Notes: a model not told the origin generated them from the sequence alone. 64,000 nt of DNA from Chryseobacterium indologenes (GCA_016025055.1 CP065590.1:2728001-2792000), one strand, 5' to 3'; positions 45,748 through 54,841 are shown, numbered from the stretch's first letter. Program-made: numbers and translations.

Positions 45748-46335
45748 TTACGGCGTTCTTTTTACCGATTTTAAAAGAGCTCTGAAGTTTTTCATGGTCA
45801 TCATTTCTGTTGACGGATCGAAGACGGTGGCCTTTTGATCTTTCTCTACAGAAACTTCTGAAGATGCTTTGAGGGAATATATTTTTTTCATGGTGCCAAT
45901 GTCATACACCTCCATCATGGCAAATGTTTCATTCTTTTTATATTCATACTGAAGGCCAATGGAATTATCCAGGCTATTTCGCACCTTTAAGGTATAAATA
46001 TTGACCAGAAAATTATAATCAGAATTGTTTTTCAACACTTCAAGATCTTCAATTTCGGGTTCAAACGGTATGCTGTTTTGAATGATATTTTCCGCTTTTG
46101 CTGTTTTTAAATCAGAGGCTTTACCATTGCTTAATTTCTGAAATAGTTCCAGGACTTCTTTGCTCATCATTTCTCTGTGGTGAGCGCTTACACCGGTTCG
46201 GATATCATTGATCAGCCATTTTTTGTCTTTTGAAAAGACGAGCGATTTACTATAGATCCCGTAATCTTTTCTTACCGGATAATAACAGGATTGCAGTGCT
46301 ATCAACAGCAAAAATAAGAAGATAAGCTTTTTCAT
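45748..46335 (-). CDS. Putative lipoprotein of unknown function
   Basis: This 195-residue protein has a lipoprotein signal (MKKLIFLFLLLIALQSC, modified C17). The mature part has mixed alpha/beta character and no catalytic motif that I can recognise. It lies 12 bases downstream of the flavin-reductase-like gene, so it may be the last gene of that transcript. Confidence 0.68.
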   Translation of the reverse strand: MKKLIFLFLLLIALQSCYYPVRKDYGIYSKSLVFSKDKKWLINDIRTGVSAHHREMMSKEVLELFQKLSNGKASDLKTAKAENIIQNSIPFEPEIEDLEVLKNNSDYNFLVNIYTLKVRNSLDNSIGLQYEYKKNETFAMMEVYDIGTMKKIYSLKASSEVSVEKDQKATVFDPSTEMMTMKNFRALLKSVKRTP

Positions 46336-46347
46336 GGCCGTCCCGAA

Positions 46348-47169
46348 TTATTTAATTAAAACCTTCCAGGCTTCTTCGATTTTACTTTCAAGTAATAATT
46401 TCTGTGCATCCTGATGAACATTTTCATCCGCATGGTATTCTCCTGACGGCAATACTTCAACGTTGGCCAGCATTCCCAGGTCATTTCCTGTAAAGATCGT
46501 ACTGTATTTGATGGCATCCGGTAATAGATCAAAGCCGATTCCTTTTGTTACCAAAGGCTTGGGAACTTCGAAAAGGCTGTTTTCATTACTTCTCGAATAC
46601 CAGTTGCTGCCTAACCGTGCCACCATATCCAGTTTTTGCTGATCAAGGTTTCCGGCCTCATTCAGGTATTCCTCTCTGATATGAATCTTCTGCACTTCAC
46701 AAATAACCAGATTTCCGGCACCTCCCAGGTCACCCAGAGATTTTATTTCTAAAACTTTACATTCAAAATTAACCGGACATTCTTCAATGAGTTTAGGTTT
46801 CACCAGATCAGCATCTTTCATCGTCAGGCCAGACTTGATAAATTCGTTTACTCCTGTTTCATATTCTGTTGACGCCAAAGAAATCTGTTGTACAATGGGA
46901 AAATTAACAGTTCCAATCACAACTTCCGGAACTTCGAGAACATTCTCAAGAGTATGTTTGGTCGTATTATCCCGTACTCTCCTTGAGGGTGAAAAGATCA
47001 GGATCGGAGGAACGGTACTGAACATGTTGAAAAAGCTGAACGGAGATAAGTTATGATTACCATTTTTATCCACTGTAGAAGCCAATGCAATCGGACGCGG
47101 TGACACGGCTGTCTGCATGATGGTTTGTAGCTGTACGGAGGTTATTTCAGAGGGGATTACTGTTTTCAT
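46348..47169 (-). CDS. Flavin reductase family protein (DIM6/NTAB type)
   Basis: This protein has 273 residues from ATG 47169 (MKTVIPSEITSVQ). The in-frame start at 47202 would add a non-homologous segment. The FMN-binding split-barrel motif V-S-P-R-P-I-A-L-A-S-T-V lies at about 18-29, followed by NLSPFSFFNMFS and P-S-R-R-V-R-D-N-T-T-K-H-T. This large form is often found beside tyrosine/homogentisate genes in Flavobacteriia. It may be an FMN-linked reductase or oxygenase component. The reaction is unknown. Confidence 0.82.
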   Translation of the reverse strand: MKTVIPSEITSVQLQTIMQTAVSPRPIALASTVDKNGNHNLSPFSFFNMFSTVPPILIFSPSRRVRDNTTKHTLENVLEVPEVVIGTVNFPIVQQISLASTEYETGVNEFIKSGLTMKDADLVKPKLIEECPVNFECKVLEIKSLGDLGGAGNLVICEVQKIHIREEYLNEAGNLDQQKLDMVARLGSNWYSRSNENSLFEVPKPLVTKGIGFDLLPDAIKYSTIFTGNDLGMLANVEVLPSGEYHADENVHQDAQKLLLESKIEEAWKVLIK

Positions 47170-47193
47170 ATTTATAGCTATAAAAAAATCATA

Positions 47194-47214
47194 TAACCAC
47201 AAAAGTCACAAAAG
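47194..47214 (+). repeat. Left end (21 bp) of the GxxExxY element
   Basis: It begins taaccacaaaagtcacaaaa (first 20 bases) and is the exact reverse complement of 47659-47679. The two copies bracket the GxxExxY gene. Confidence 0.85.
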
Positions 47215-47245
47215 TCTTTAGGCAAATATTGTTAATCATTAAAGC

Positions 47246-47653
47246 TCAAAAAAGCATATCATAATATTTGTTGACAAAAGTTTCTTGTCCATCATGATAA
47301 AGATTTTTTACATTAAAATTGACTAATATGCCTTTTGGCTTTTTCATCAAATTAATATAGTTTAAAAGCTGAGCCCTATGAACATCATTTAATTAAGCTA
47401 CTGATTTTATCTCAATAACAATTAAATCTTCAATTAAAAAATCACAAAAGAAATCACAATGAATTTCTTTTCCTTTGTAATTTACAGGAACTTTCAGCTC
47501 TGATTTAAAATTAATATTTCTTAATCTGAATTCTTCTTCAAGGCATTTATGGTAGACACTTTCTAATAAACCGGCACCCAGAATTTTGTGAACTTCTATG
47601 CAGGCGCCGTTTATCTTGTAGGTCAAATCAGTTAAATATGACAGAGTCATCAT
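47246..47653 (-). pseudogene. GxxExxY protein (PD-(D/E)XK-like nuclease fold) with an in-frame stop
   Basis: The gene is 136 codons with one internal TAA at 47393-47395. The first 86 residues have the name-giving G-A-G-L-L-E-S-V-Y-H block and CDFFCDFLIEDLIVIEIKSVA, with the catalytic-type D...E-x-K of PD-(D/E)XK nucleases. After the stop the same frame continues LNDVHRAQLLNYINLMKKPK and KGILVNFNV to a TGA at 47246, as in intact members. The expected codon at the stop is usually GAA (Glu), so one G-to-T change explains it. The gene lies between fahA and the flavin-reductase-like gene, inside 21-bp inverted repeats. Confidence 0.85.
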
Positions 47654-47658
47654 AAATC

Positions 47659-47679
47659 CTTTTGTGACTTTTGTGGTTA
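47659..47679 (-). repeat. Right end (21 bp) of the GxxExxY element
   Basis: This is an exact inverted copy of 47194-47214. The GxxExxY ATG lies 5 bases inside it, and the fahA stop lies 10 bases outside it. The whole element would be 486 bp. Confidence 0.85.
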
Positions 47680-47689
47680 ATCTTTAATC

Positions 47690-48937
47690 TTAAAGTGTTG
47701 GAATAATTTTACCGGAAACTTCACCGAAACCTACTCTGATTCCATCTTTTTCAGCCCATGCTTTCATGGTAACGGTATCATTGTCTTCGATGAATTTTCT
47801 TTCTTCTCCGTTGCTTAATGATAAAGGATTTTGGCCTCTCCATGTCAGTTCAAGCATTGAGCCGAAAGATTTTGGATCGTTTCCTGAAATCGTTCCGCTG
47901 GCATACATATCACCTACTTCCACATTACATCCGTTGATGGTGTGATGGGCAAGCTGCTGGGTCATATTCCAGTACATGTGCTTGTAATTGCTTTCACAGA
48001 TCAGGTTTTGATCTCCGTTTTCAGGCTGGATGTAGACTTCAAGATTGATATCGTAATTTTTGTCTCCTTCAAATTTTAAATAATCCAAGACCTCAGGATC
48101 CTGTACCGGTGAAGCTGTTTTGAATGGCTCTAAAGCCTCGAGAGTAACTACCCAGGGTGAAATGGATGAGCCGAAGTTTTTCGCCAGGAATGGTCCGAGA
48201 GGAACATATTCCCATGACTGAATATCTCGTGCAGACCAGTCATTGAAAACCACCATTCCGAAGATGGCGTCTTCAGCATCTTTTGTAGAAATACTTTCAC
48301 CCATCTCGGTATTTTTGTTGATGATAAAAGCCATTTCCAGTTCAAAATCCAGCTGCTTGCACGGCCCGAAAACAGGTTTGTCTGCATCGGCAGGTTTCAT
48401 TTGTCCTTTCGGACGGTTGATATCGGTTCCGGAAACGACGATAGAGGAAGCTCTTCCGTGGTAACCTACCGGTAAATGTTTCCAGTTTGGTAACAATGCA
48501 TTGGCAGGATCACGAAACATTTTTCCTACGTTGGTAGCATGTTCGATGCTGCTGTAGAAATCCGTATAGTTCGGGATATGAACAGGCATCATCATTTTTA
48601 TTTTATCCAGGTCGTAGAATGCTTCTTCAATAGTTTTCTGATCTTTTGACAGAGCTGAACCTTCCTGTAATAAGGTCTGGATTTTGGTACGAACGGCATT
48701 GGTGACCGGCTTACCCAGTTCGATAAATTCGTTGATGGTATAGGCTTCAAAAACATTGTCGTTTAAACCTTCAATATCTTCAAAATACCCAAGGTCATAT
48801 AATGTGGCAAGATCAATAACCTGATCACCGATTCTCGTACAACATCCGATGAATTCTTTATTAAAAACTGCGACTCCGAAAGGAATATTGTGTATAGAAA
48901 AATCCGAATTTGAGGAATAGTCTACAAATGATTTCAT
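47690..48937 (-). CDS. fahA: Fumarylacetoacetase
   Basis: This 415-residue protein has an N-terminal SH3-like domain (1-115) and the FAH fold. Metal ligands fall in DFYSSIEHA, QLDFELEMAF and VVFNDWSARDIQSWE, and GYHGRASSIVVSG is the substrate loop. It splits fumarylacetoacetate to fumarate and acetoacetate, the last step of tyrosine breakdown. hppD lies upstream on the same strand and hmgA further up, so the whole lower pathway is in this region. Confidence 0.95.
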   Translation of the reverse strand: MKSFVDYSSNSDFSIHNIPFGVAVFNKEFIGCCTRIGDQVIDLATLYDLGYFEDIEGLNDNVFEAYTINEFIELGKPVTNAVRTKIQTLLQEGSALSKDQKTIEEAFYDLDKIKMMMPVHIPNYTDFYSSIEHATNVGKMFRDPANALLPNWKHLPVGYHGRASSIVVSGTDINRPKGQMKPADADKPVFGPCKQLDFELEMAFIINKNTEMGESISTKDAEDAIFGMVVFNDWSARDIQSWEYVPLGPFLAKNFGSSISPWVVTLEALEPFKTASPVQDPEVLDYLKFEGDKNYDINLEVYIQPENGDQNLICESNYKHMYWNMTQQLAHHTINGCNVEVGDMYASGTISGNDPKSFGSMLELTWRGQNPLSLSNGEERKFIEDNDTVTMKAWAEKDGIRVGFGEVSGKIIPTL

Positions 48938-48997
48938 AAGTTTAGATTTTGAGTTAGTTAAAATAGTATTCCGAGAAGTTTCAGCTCCTTTGAATGT

Positions 48998-49465
48998 TTA
49001 TTTTGCCTTTTGGGGTTTGGAATAGGATTCTTCATCAATCCATCTGTCTCTGGTATTGACATCGATAAGGTACAGAATATTATCCTGCTGGGTGAGCAGT
49101 AAAGTCTTGGTGACAGGGAGAGGTACTTTTTTACCTTCAAGCATATCTGCCCGTAAAGAAACGATATTCTTTTTTCTGATAATATCTCCTGTAAAGACAT
49201 TGGAACTACTTTCTCCGTTGGTTTTATCATCAAAAACTTCCACGTAGGTGGCATTGTTTCCTTTGATGATAATGAAGTCCCTTTCTGTATGGTCTGTTTC
49301 ATCTTTGATGAAGACAAACTTTTTGTTGTCAATATTTACATTTTCAAGATGCTGGTTGATGCCTTTTCTTGCTTCAAGTCTGTCAAGAATTGCATTCAAT
49401 GTTCCGTATTGTGCTTTTAAGCCTAAAGAGCCAAAGAATAGCATTCCGATTACAATTTTTTTCAT
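48998..49465 (-). CDS. Exported protein of unknown function
   Basis: This protein has 155 residues from ATG 49465, chosen because MKKIVIGMLFFGSLGLKAQ then forms a clean signal peptide; the in-frame start at 49504 would hide it. The mature part is mostly polar beta-type sequence, with the segment DLILKGNNAT-like DFIIIKGNNATYVEV. I see no lipobox and no known domain. It sits between hppD and fahA on the same strand. Gaps of about 60 and 70 bases allow one transcript. A role in tyrosine metabolism is only suggested by position. Confidence 0.65.
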   Translation of the reverse strand: MKKIVIGMLFFGSLGLKAQYGTLNAILDRLEARKGINQHLENVNIDNKKFVFIKDETDHTERDFIIIKGNNATYVEVFDDKTNGESSSNVFTGDIIRKKNIVSLRADMLEGKKVPLPVTKTLLLTQQDNILYLIDVNTRDRWIDEESYSKPQKAK

Positions 49466-49533
49466 AAGCTGTGTTTTATAAAAAGTTTTGTCAAGACTTT
49501 GCATCCTGACAAAACTTATTATTTTTCGTTAAA

Positions 49534-50664
49534 TTAAAGATTACCTCTTCTTTCCTGTTCTCTTTCTAATGCTTCGAATAAAGCTTTGAAATTTCCGGCT
49601 CCAAAACTCTGTGCACCGTGTCTTTCAATGATTTCGAAGAATAGAGTAGGACGGTCTTCTACAGGCTTGGTAAAGATTTGTAAAAGATATCCTTCTTCAT
49701 CATGATCAATAAGTATACCTAAATCCTGAAGTTTTTTAAGATCTTCATCAATATGACCTACTCTTTCAGGAACCATATCATAATAAGCTTCCGGCGGTGC
49801 AGAAAGGAATTCTACGCCACGTTTTTTCAATTCAGTCACCGTATGGATGATATCTTTTGTAGCGACAGCAATGTGCTGTACACCTTCACCTTCATAGAAA
49901 TCAAGGTATTCTTCTACCTGAGATTTCTTTTTACCTTCTGCAGGCTCATTGATAGGGAATTTTGCATATCCGTTTCCGTTTGACATTACTTTAGACATCA
50001 ATGCAGAATATTCTGTGTTGATCTGCTTGTCATCAAAAGAAAGGATATTGACAAATCCCATTACTTTTTCGTACCATTCTACGGTAGGAATCATTCTGTT
50101 CCAGTCTACATTTCCTACACAGTGGTCTACATACAATAAACCGGCTTCTTCAGGTTTGTAGTCGCTTTCCCATTTTTCATAACCCGGCATGAAAGCTCCC
50201 GTATAATTTTTTCTTTCAATAAACATGTGAACGGTTTCTCCGTAAGTATAAATCCCGGACATTCTTACTTCACCATGCTCGTCAGTCAGAGTGATTGGCT
50301 CTAAGTACGGTTTTCCACCTCTTTTGGTAGTTTCTTCAAAGGCTTTGTAAGCATCATCTACCCAAAGTGCCAAAACTTTCACTCCGTCTCCGTGTTTTTT
50401 TACGTGTTCATTGATAGGAGATTCAGACGTAAGTCCTGTTGTTAAAATCAGTCTGATTTTTCCTTGCTGAAGCACATAAGATGCACGGTCTCTTACTCCG
50501 GTCTCAGGACCGGCATAAGCTACAGACTGAAAACCAAAGGCGGTTTTATAATAATGGGCAGCCTGTTTTGCATTTCCTACATAAAACTCAATGTAATCTG
50601 TACCGTTGATCGGTAAAAAATTCTCTGCTTGAGCAATCTTTTCGGCGAATGTAAGTGTTGACAT
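49534..50664 (-). CDS. hppD: 4-hydroxyphenylpyruvate dioxygenase
   Basis: This 376-residue protein has two VOC halves. The iron ligands H181 (DHCVGNVDW), H264 (GVQHIAVAT) and E344 (LFFEIIERHG) are all present, and the C-terminal FGAGNFKALFEALEREQ gate helix is intact. It converts 4-hydroxyphenylpyruvate to homogentisate. It has its own 238-base upstream region with two AT-rich palindromes (50742 and 50779). Confidence 0.95.
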   Translation of the reverse strand: MSTLTFAEKIAQAENFLPINGTDYIEFYVGNAKQAAHYYKTAFGFQSVAYAGPETGVRDRASYVLQQGKIRLILTTGLTSESPINEHVKKHGDGVKVLALWVDDAYKAFEETTKRGGKPYLEPITLTDEHGEVRMSGIYTYGETVHMFIERKNYTGAFMPGYEKWESDYKPEEAGLLYVDHCVGNVDWNRMIPTVEWYEKVMGFVNILSFDDKQINTEYSALMSKVMSNGNGYAKFPINEPAEGKKKSQVEEYLDFYEGEGVQHIAVATKDIIHTVTELKKRGVEFLSAPPEAYYDMVPERVGHIDEDLKKLQDLGILIDHDEEGYLLQIFTKPVEDRPTLFFEIIERHGAQSFGAGNFKALFEALEREQERRGNL

Positions 50665-50741
50665 ATTTTCTCTTTTACTTTTATTTTATTGGTATGCAAA
50701 TTACAAAAAACTTGGATATAGCGAAAATATTCAGCCAGATT

Positions 50742-50796
50742 ACTTAAATATATTTAACATAAAGTTAAAGAAGTGTTCACTTAAGTATATTTAAGT
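50742..50796. promoter_or_regulatory. Two related AT-rich palindromes upstream of hppD (candidate operators)
   Basis: ACTTAAATATATTTAA (50742-50757) holds a perfect 14-base palindrome. ACTTAAGTATATTTAAGT (50779-50796) is a nearly perfect 18-base one. Their centres are 38 bases apart, 78-132 bases before the hppD ATG. They could bind a dimeric regulator of tyrosine catabolism. Confidence 0.4.
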
Positions 50797-50902
50797 TTCT
50801 TACGTTTAAAATCAGCTGCCTACATTTGTAATACAAAAGACAAGTGAAAAAAATGTTTTCGAACATGAAAGCCGCAGAGATGATCTGCGGCTTTCTTATT
50901 TT

Positions 50903-51694
50903 TTAAACGGTTTCAATGATTCTGTTTAACCTTCCGGCGTCGGGATTGTAGTTGTCCCATATCTTCCATGTGTTGTCTATTTTCCGTATAAAATAGATCT
51001 GGGTACTGAGTTGATTTACAAAATGCTCTTCTCCGGTTTCCCCTACTTTGAATAGAAGATTCCAGAATTCCTGAGATTCCAGGATTTTTTTGTCAGGTTC
51101 GTCGGTTACTACATGAATGTCAAAAACTTCATAGTTGGACCGATTGTTTTTAGTAACCAGTTGGAAATCTTTATCACATAATTCTTTGCTGAACTGTGAA
51201 ACTCTCTCCAAAAACGGAGAGTCATCAAATACGAGTTCTTTGAAAAGTTCCGTATTGTGGGCAGGAAACTGTTTACAGAATTCAAAAGCAGTGGCACAGT
51301 AGTCATACACCATTTGTGTCATAAATGAACGGTCGTCTGTATCTTTATTTTCCTGCTTTTTATGTCTTACAGAAAGAATATAGTCGTTCAGGTCTTTGTA
51401 GCCCAGAAATATGCAGATTTTGTCGAGGGTTTTCAAAAACCTCAGATCACTGTGGGTTTTGTCCTGATAGTCATTTTCAAAAAAGCGTTGTAAAGTAACA
51501 TGTGAAATAGTGTTTCCTATTTCAAATTTTTTTCCTCCTTTTAATTCTTCAGCTTCAGACAGTTCTTCTTTGATGATTTCGGAAAGAATTATATAATGGC
51601 TTCTTTTCCATTCACTCACATTCCCCAAAACAGAATTGGTTACTTTGGAATGTTTTACAACTTCATCCCGTATCGAATTATATATAGTTTTCAA
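50903..51694 (-). CDS. Protein with HTH-like N-terminus and NTF2-like C-terminus, unknown function
   Basis: This 263-residue protein has no signal peptide. Residues about 40-110 contain S-H-V-T-L-Q-R-F-F followed by LKTLDKICIFLGYKDLNDY. In Bacteroidota this pattern marks small DNA-binding or fold-sensing N-terminal modules. The C-terminal 110 residues end STQIYFIRKIDNTWKIWDNYNPD, which looks NTF2-like. I cannot name the family. It is transcribed on the same strand as hppD, 238 bases upstream of it. A regulatory role is speculative. Confidence 0.6.
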   Translation of the reverse strand: MKTIYNSIRDEVVKHSKVTNSVLGNVSEWKRSHYIILSEIIKEELSEAEELKGGKKFEIGNTISHVTLQRFFENDYQDKTHSDLRFLKTLDKICIFLGYKDLNDYILSVRHKKQENKDTDDRSFMTQMVYDYCATAFEFCKQFPAHNTELFKELVFDDSPFLERVSQFSKELCDKDFQLVTKNNRSNYEVFDIHVVTDEPDKKILESQEFWNLLFKVGETGEEHFVNQLSTQIYFIRKIDNTWKIWDNYNPDAGRLNRIIETV

Positions 51695-51834
51695 TTTCCT
51701 TGTTTTACAGAGAGTTTTATCAAAAATACTGCCAAAATGTTAAAGCTTTTTTTGTGAATTATTTGTTTGAGTTGAAAATATGTTTTTTGAAAATTAAACA
51801 AAAAGCATTGAAAGGTTGTTTTACTGGCTGATTA

Positions 51835-53108
51835 TCAGTGTTTAAATCTCTCAAACGCTGCTCTCTCCAACATTTCCCTGTCATCGGGATGCGCAATGCT
51901 GATCAGCTCCTGAGCTCTCTGGCGGAGGTTTTTACCATAGAGGTAGGCTGTTCCGTACTCGGTAACGACATAGTGGATATGCCCTCTGGTAGTTACCACT
52001 CCGGCTCCCTGTTTAAGATAAGGGACAATCCTCGAAATCCCTTTTTGGTCCTTGAAGTAATTGCGATAATAGGCTTTCCGCCTTCACTTAAAGCAGCACC
52101 CCTCATAAAGTCCATCTGTCCTCCGATTCCGCTGTATTGCAAAGTTCCGATAGAATCAGCACAAACTTGCCCCGTAAGGTCAATTTCAATAGCAGAATTG
52201 ATGGCTACAAGCTTTTTATTTTTCATAATGTTGATAGGGAAGTTAACTTCACTCACATCTCTGAAGGCAAAAACGGTGTTATCATCTACATAATCATATA
52301 ATTTTCGGGTTCCAAAACAGAAGCTTGTGATGGTCTTGTTATCATTGTAGCCCTTGTATTTATTGTTGATGACATCATCCTGAATCAGGTCGATGACTCC
52401 GTCACTTAGCATTTCAGTATGGATGCCCAGGTCTTTGTGATTGTGTAAACACTTTAATACTGCATCAGGAATGGTTCCGATTCCCATTTGCAGGGTAGAT
52501 TTGTCTTCAATAAGCTCTGCGACATTTTTTCCTACGAGCATTTCTTCGGGGCCAACTTTTGAGCCGTAATCTACGGTGTGAAGCTCTTGTTCATGCCAGA
52601 CCAGCTTGTGAATTCTGCTGATGTGAATCATACCATCTCCATGCGTTCTCGGCATTCTGGGATTAACAAGGGCAACAATGATTTTTGCTGTGTCAACGGC
52701 TGCTCTGGCGATGTCTACGGAGGTTCCTAAAGTACAGAAGCCATGTTTATCCGGAGGTGAAACGGTAACCAAAGCGACATCCAGCGGTAAAATATTTTTC
52801 CGGAACAGAATAGGAATTTCACTTAAAAATACAGGGACAAAGTCGCCCCTGTCTGAGTTGACGGCATCACGAACGGGTGTAGACACAAATAGTGAATTGA
52901 TAAAGAATTTGTCTTTATATTCCGGTTTTGCAATTTCGATATTTCCCTGTTGGGTTATTGAGACCATTTCTACATTATCCAGCCTGTGAGACTGTCTTGC
53001 CAGCTCATCGATCAGGTAGTTGGGAGTACATGCACTGCCGTGAAAAAATACACGGTTTCCGCTTTTTATGGTATATATTGCTTCTTCTGCGCTTATGTAA
53101 TTTTGCAT
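51835..53108 (-). CDS. Acetyl-CoA hydrolase/CoA-transferase family protein, homopolymer frameshift
   Basis: The first frame has the 4-hydroxybutyrate/acetate CoA-transferase features MGIGTIPDAVL, the conserved EMLSDGVIDL (about 233-242) and AINSAIEIDLTGQVCADSIG. The catalytic glutamate is expected in AIEIDL. It is lost at C3T5 (52039-52046) on the plus strand. One more base gives KKGISRIVPYLKQGAGVVTTR and the C-terminus HPDDREMLERAAFERFKH. The reconstructed protein is 424 residues. It moves CoA between acyl-CoA and a short carboxylate. The substrate is unknown. Confidence 0.87.
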
Positions 53109-53279
53109 ACTTTATCTTTTAATACTATTTATGACTGCTAATGATCACATCTTCTTATCTCATAAAATATCTATCCTCTCTCTCAAAGATAGCTTTTATA
53201 TTTTTACTTATTCTAATTATTTTGTGAATATTATGAAGACTTTTGTCATATTAAATGCAATTACTATAACAACAAAAAT

Positions 53280-53310
53280 ATAGGGTCAAATGCATTGCAC
53301 TCAACCCTAT
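53280..53310 (-). terminator. Stem-loop downstream of the second CoA-transferase gene
   Basis: Arms atagggt (53280-53286) and accctat (53304-53310), with an inner atgcat palindrome, are followed by a T-rich stretch on the minus strand. Confidence 0.5.
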
Positions 53311-53329
53311 GGTATAATTTTTTTAATTT

Positions 53330-54841
53330 TTAATTAGAAATTTCTACTTCTGTAGCTTGTTTCATACTTCCTGTCTGGGCAAATCTCAGATGCCAGCTGA
53401 ATGATTCTTCCAGCAGGTGAGGAGTATGGCCACCCCTCTCACAAGCTCTGTCAAAATACGATTGCAATTCTTCTTTATAATCAGGGTGAACACAGTTGTC
53501 TATGATTTTCTGAGCTCTTTCTCTTGGCGCCAGCCCTCGCAGGTCAGCCAATCCGATATCGGTTACCAGAATATCAACATCATGTTCTGTATGGTCGGTA
53601 TGAGAAACCATAGGAAGCACATGCGAAATATTATTGCCTTTTGAAGCAGCCTGAGTGACGAAAATACTTAAATAAGCATTTCTGGCAAAGTCTCCCGATC
53701 CGCCGATCCCATTCATGATTCTGGTTCCGCCGATATGGGTAGAGTTTACATTTCCGTAGATATCAAATTCAATAGCCGTGTTGATGGCAATCACCCCCAA
53801 TCTTCTGATCAGGCCTGGTGTATTGGAAATATTCTGGGGTCTTAAGACAAACTTTTCTTTATATTTTGAAAGGTTTCCTAACACTCTTTCATAGCATTCC
53901 TTAGAGACGGTAATGGAAGATGCAGAGGCAAAACTTAATTTCCCTGAGTCTATCAAATCAAAAGTACTGTCCTGAAGGACTTCAGAAAACATTGTTAAAT
54001 CATAGAAGTTACTGTCTTTAAACCCTGTAAGTACAGCATTGGCTACTTTCCCGATGCCTGCCTGAAGGGGAAGTAAGCGGTCGGTAAGACGTCCCAGCTG
54101 TACTTCGTTTTCAAAGAATCCGAGAAGATGTCTGGCAATGGCTGTGGTCTTTTCGTCCGGTTCCGCAATATCTGCCGGGCTGTCTTTAAGATTGGTGAAA
54201 ACAATTGCCTCTATTTTATCAGGATCAACAGGAATACTTTTTCTTCCGATCTTGTTCCATGGGGCTACAATAGGAATAACGTTTCTGTAAGGATAATCTT
54301 CTGCCTGATAAATATCGTGGATTCCGTAGACTTCTTCAGGAACTTCGGTATTGATTTCAATGATGACTTTTTTGGCTAAGGCAGCAAAGGTGACTGAATT
54401 TCCCACGGAGGTGGTAGGAACAATGCTTCCGTCTCTTTCAATATAAGCCGCTTCGATAACCGCTACGTCGATGCTTTGTAAATTTTTGGTGTGGAGAAGT
54501 TCGGCACTTTCGCTCAAATGCTGGTCGATAAAGAGAATTTCACCATTATTGATCTTATTCCTTAAAATAGGATCTACCTGGAAAGGCATCCTTTTCCTGA
54601 TGACATCAGCTTCCGCTAATTTTCCGTCAGTACCGTGCCCCAGCGAAGCGCCGGTCATTAATGTTACTTTAAGGTTTTCTGTTTTTCCTCTTTCTGCCAG
54701 GGCAGGTAAAATAGCTTTGCTGTCTCCTGCTTTAGTAAAGCCGCTGGACCCGATGGTCATCCCGTCTTTAATGATTTTAACAGCATTTTCAGCTGTTGTT
54801 ACTTTTTGGTGTAGACTTTCTAATCTGATTCTTTCTAACAT
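53330..54841 (-). CDS. Succinyl-CoA:acetate CoA-transferase-like protein
   Basis: This 503-residue protein of the acetyl-CoA hydrolase/transferase family is longer than its neighbour. It has GSSGFTKAGDSKAILPALAERG near the start and QAGIGKVANAVL in the middle. The active-site region AINTAIEFDIYGNVNSTHIGG carries the catalytic glutamate. Length and motifs match the SucCoA:acetate CoA-transferases (AarC/Cat1). It could recycle CoA to acetoacetate or acetate from tyrosine breakdown (inference). It and the shorter family member are on the same strand, 221 bases apart. Confidence 0.88.
   Translation of the reverse strand: MLERIRLESLHQKVTTAENAVKIIKDGMTIGSSGFTKAGDSKAILPALAERGKTENLKVTLMTGASLGHGTDGKLAEADVIRKRMPFQVDPILRNKINNGEILFIDQHLSESAELLHTKNLQSIDVAVIEAAYIERDGSIVPTTSVGNSVTFAALAKKVIIEINTEVPEEVYGIHDIYQAEDYPYRNVIPIVAPWNKIGRKSIPVDPDKIEAIVFTNLKDSPADIAEPDEKTTAIARHLLGFFENEVQLGRLTDRLLPLQAGIGKVANAVLTGFKDSNFYDLTMFSEVLQDSTFDLIDSGKLSFASASSITVSKECYERVLGNLSKYKEKFVLRPQNISNTPGLIRRLGVIAINTAIEFDIYGNVNSTHIGGTRIMNGIGGSGDFARNAYLSIFVTQAASKGNNISHVLPMVSHTDHTEHDVDILVTDIGLADLRGLAPRERAQKIIDNCVHPDYKEELQSYFDRACERGGHTPHLLEESFSWHLRFAQTGSMKQATEVEISN

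Noticed and set aside
47194..47679. Ordinary insertion sequence
   Set aside because: There is no transposase and no visible target duplication, and the enclosed gene is a GxxExxY protein.
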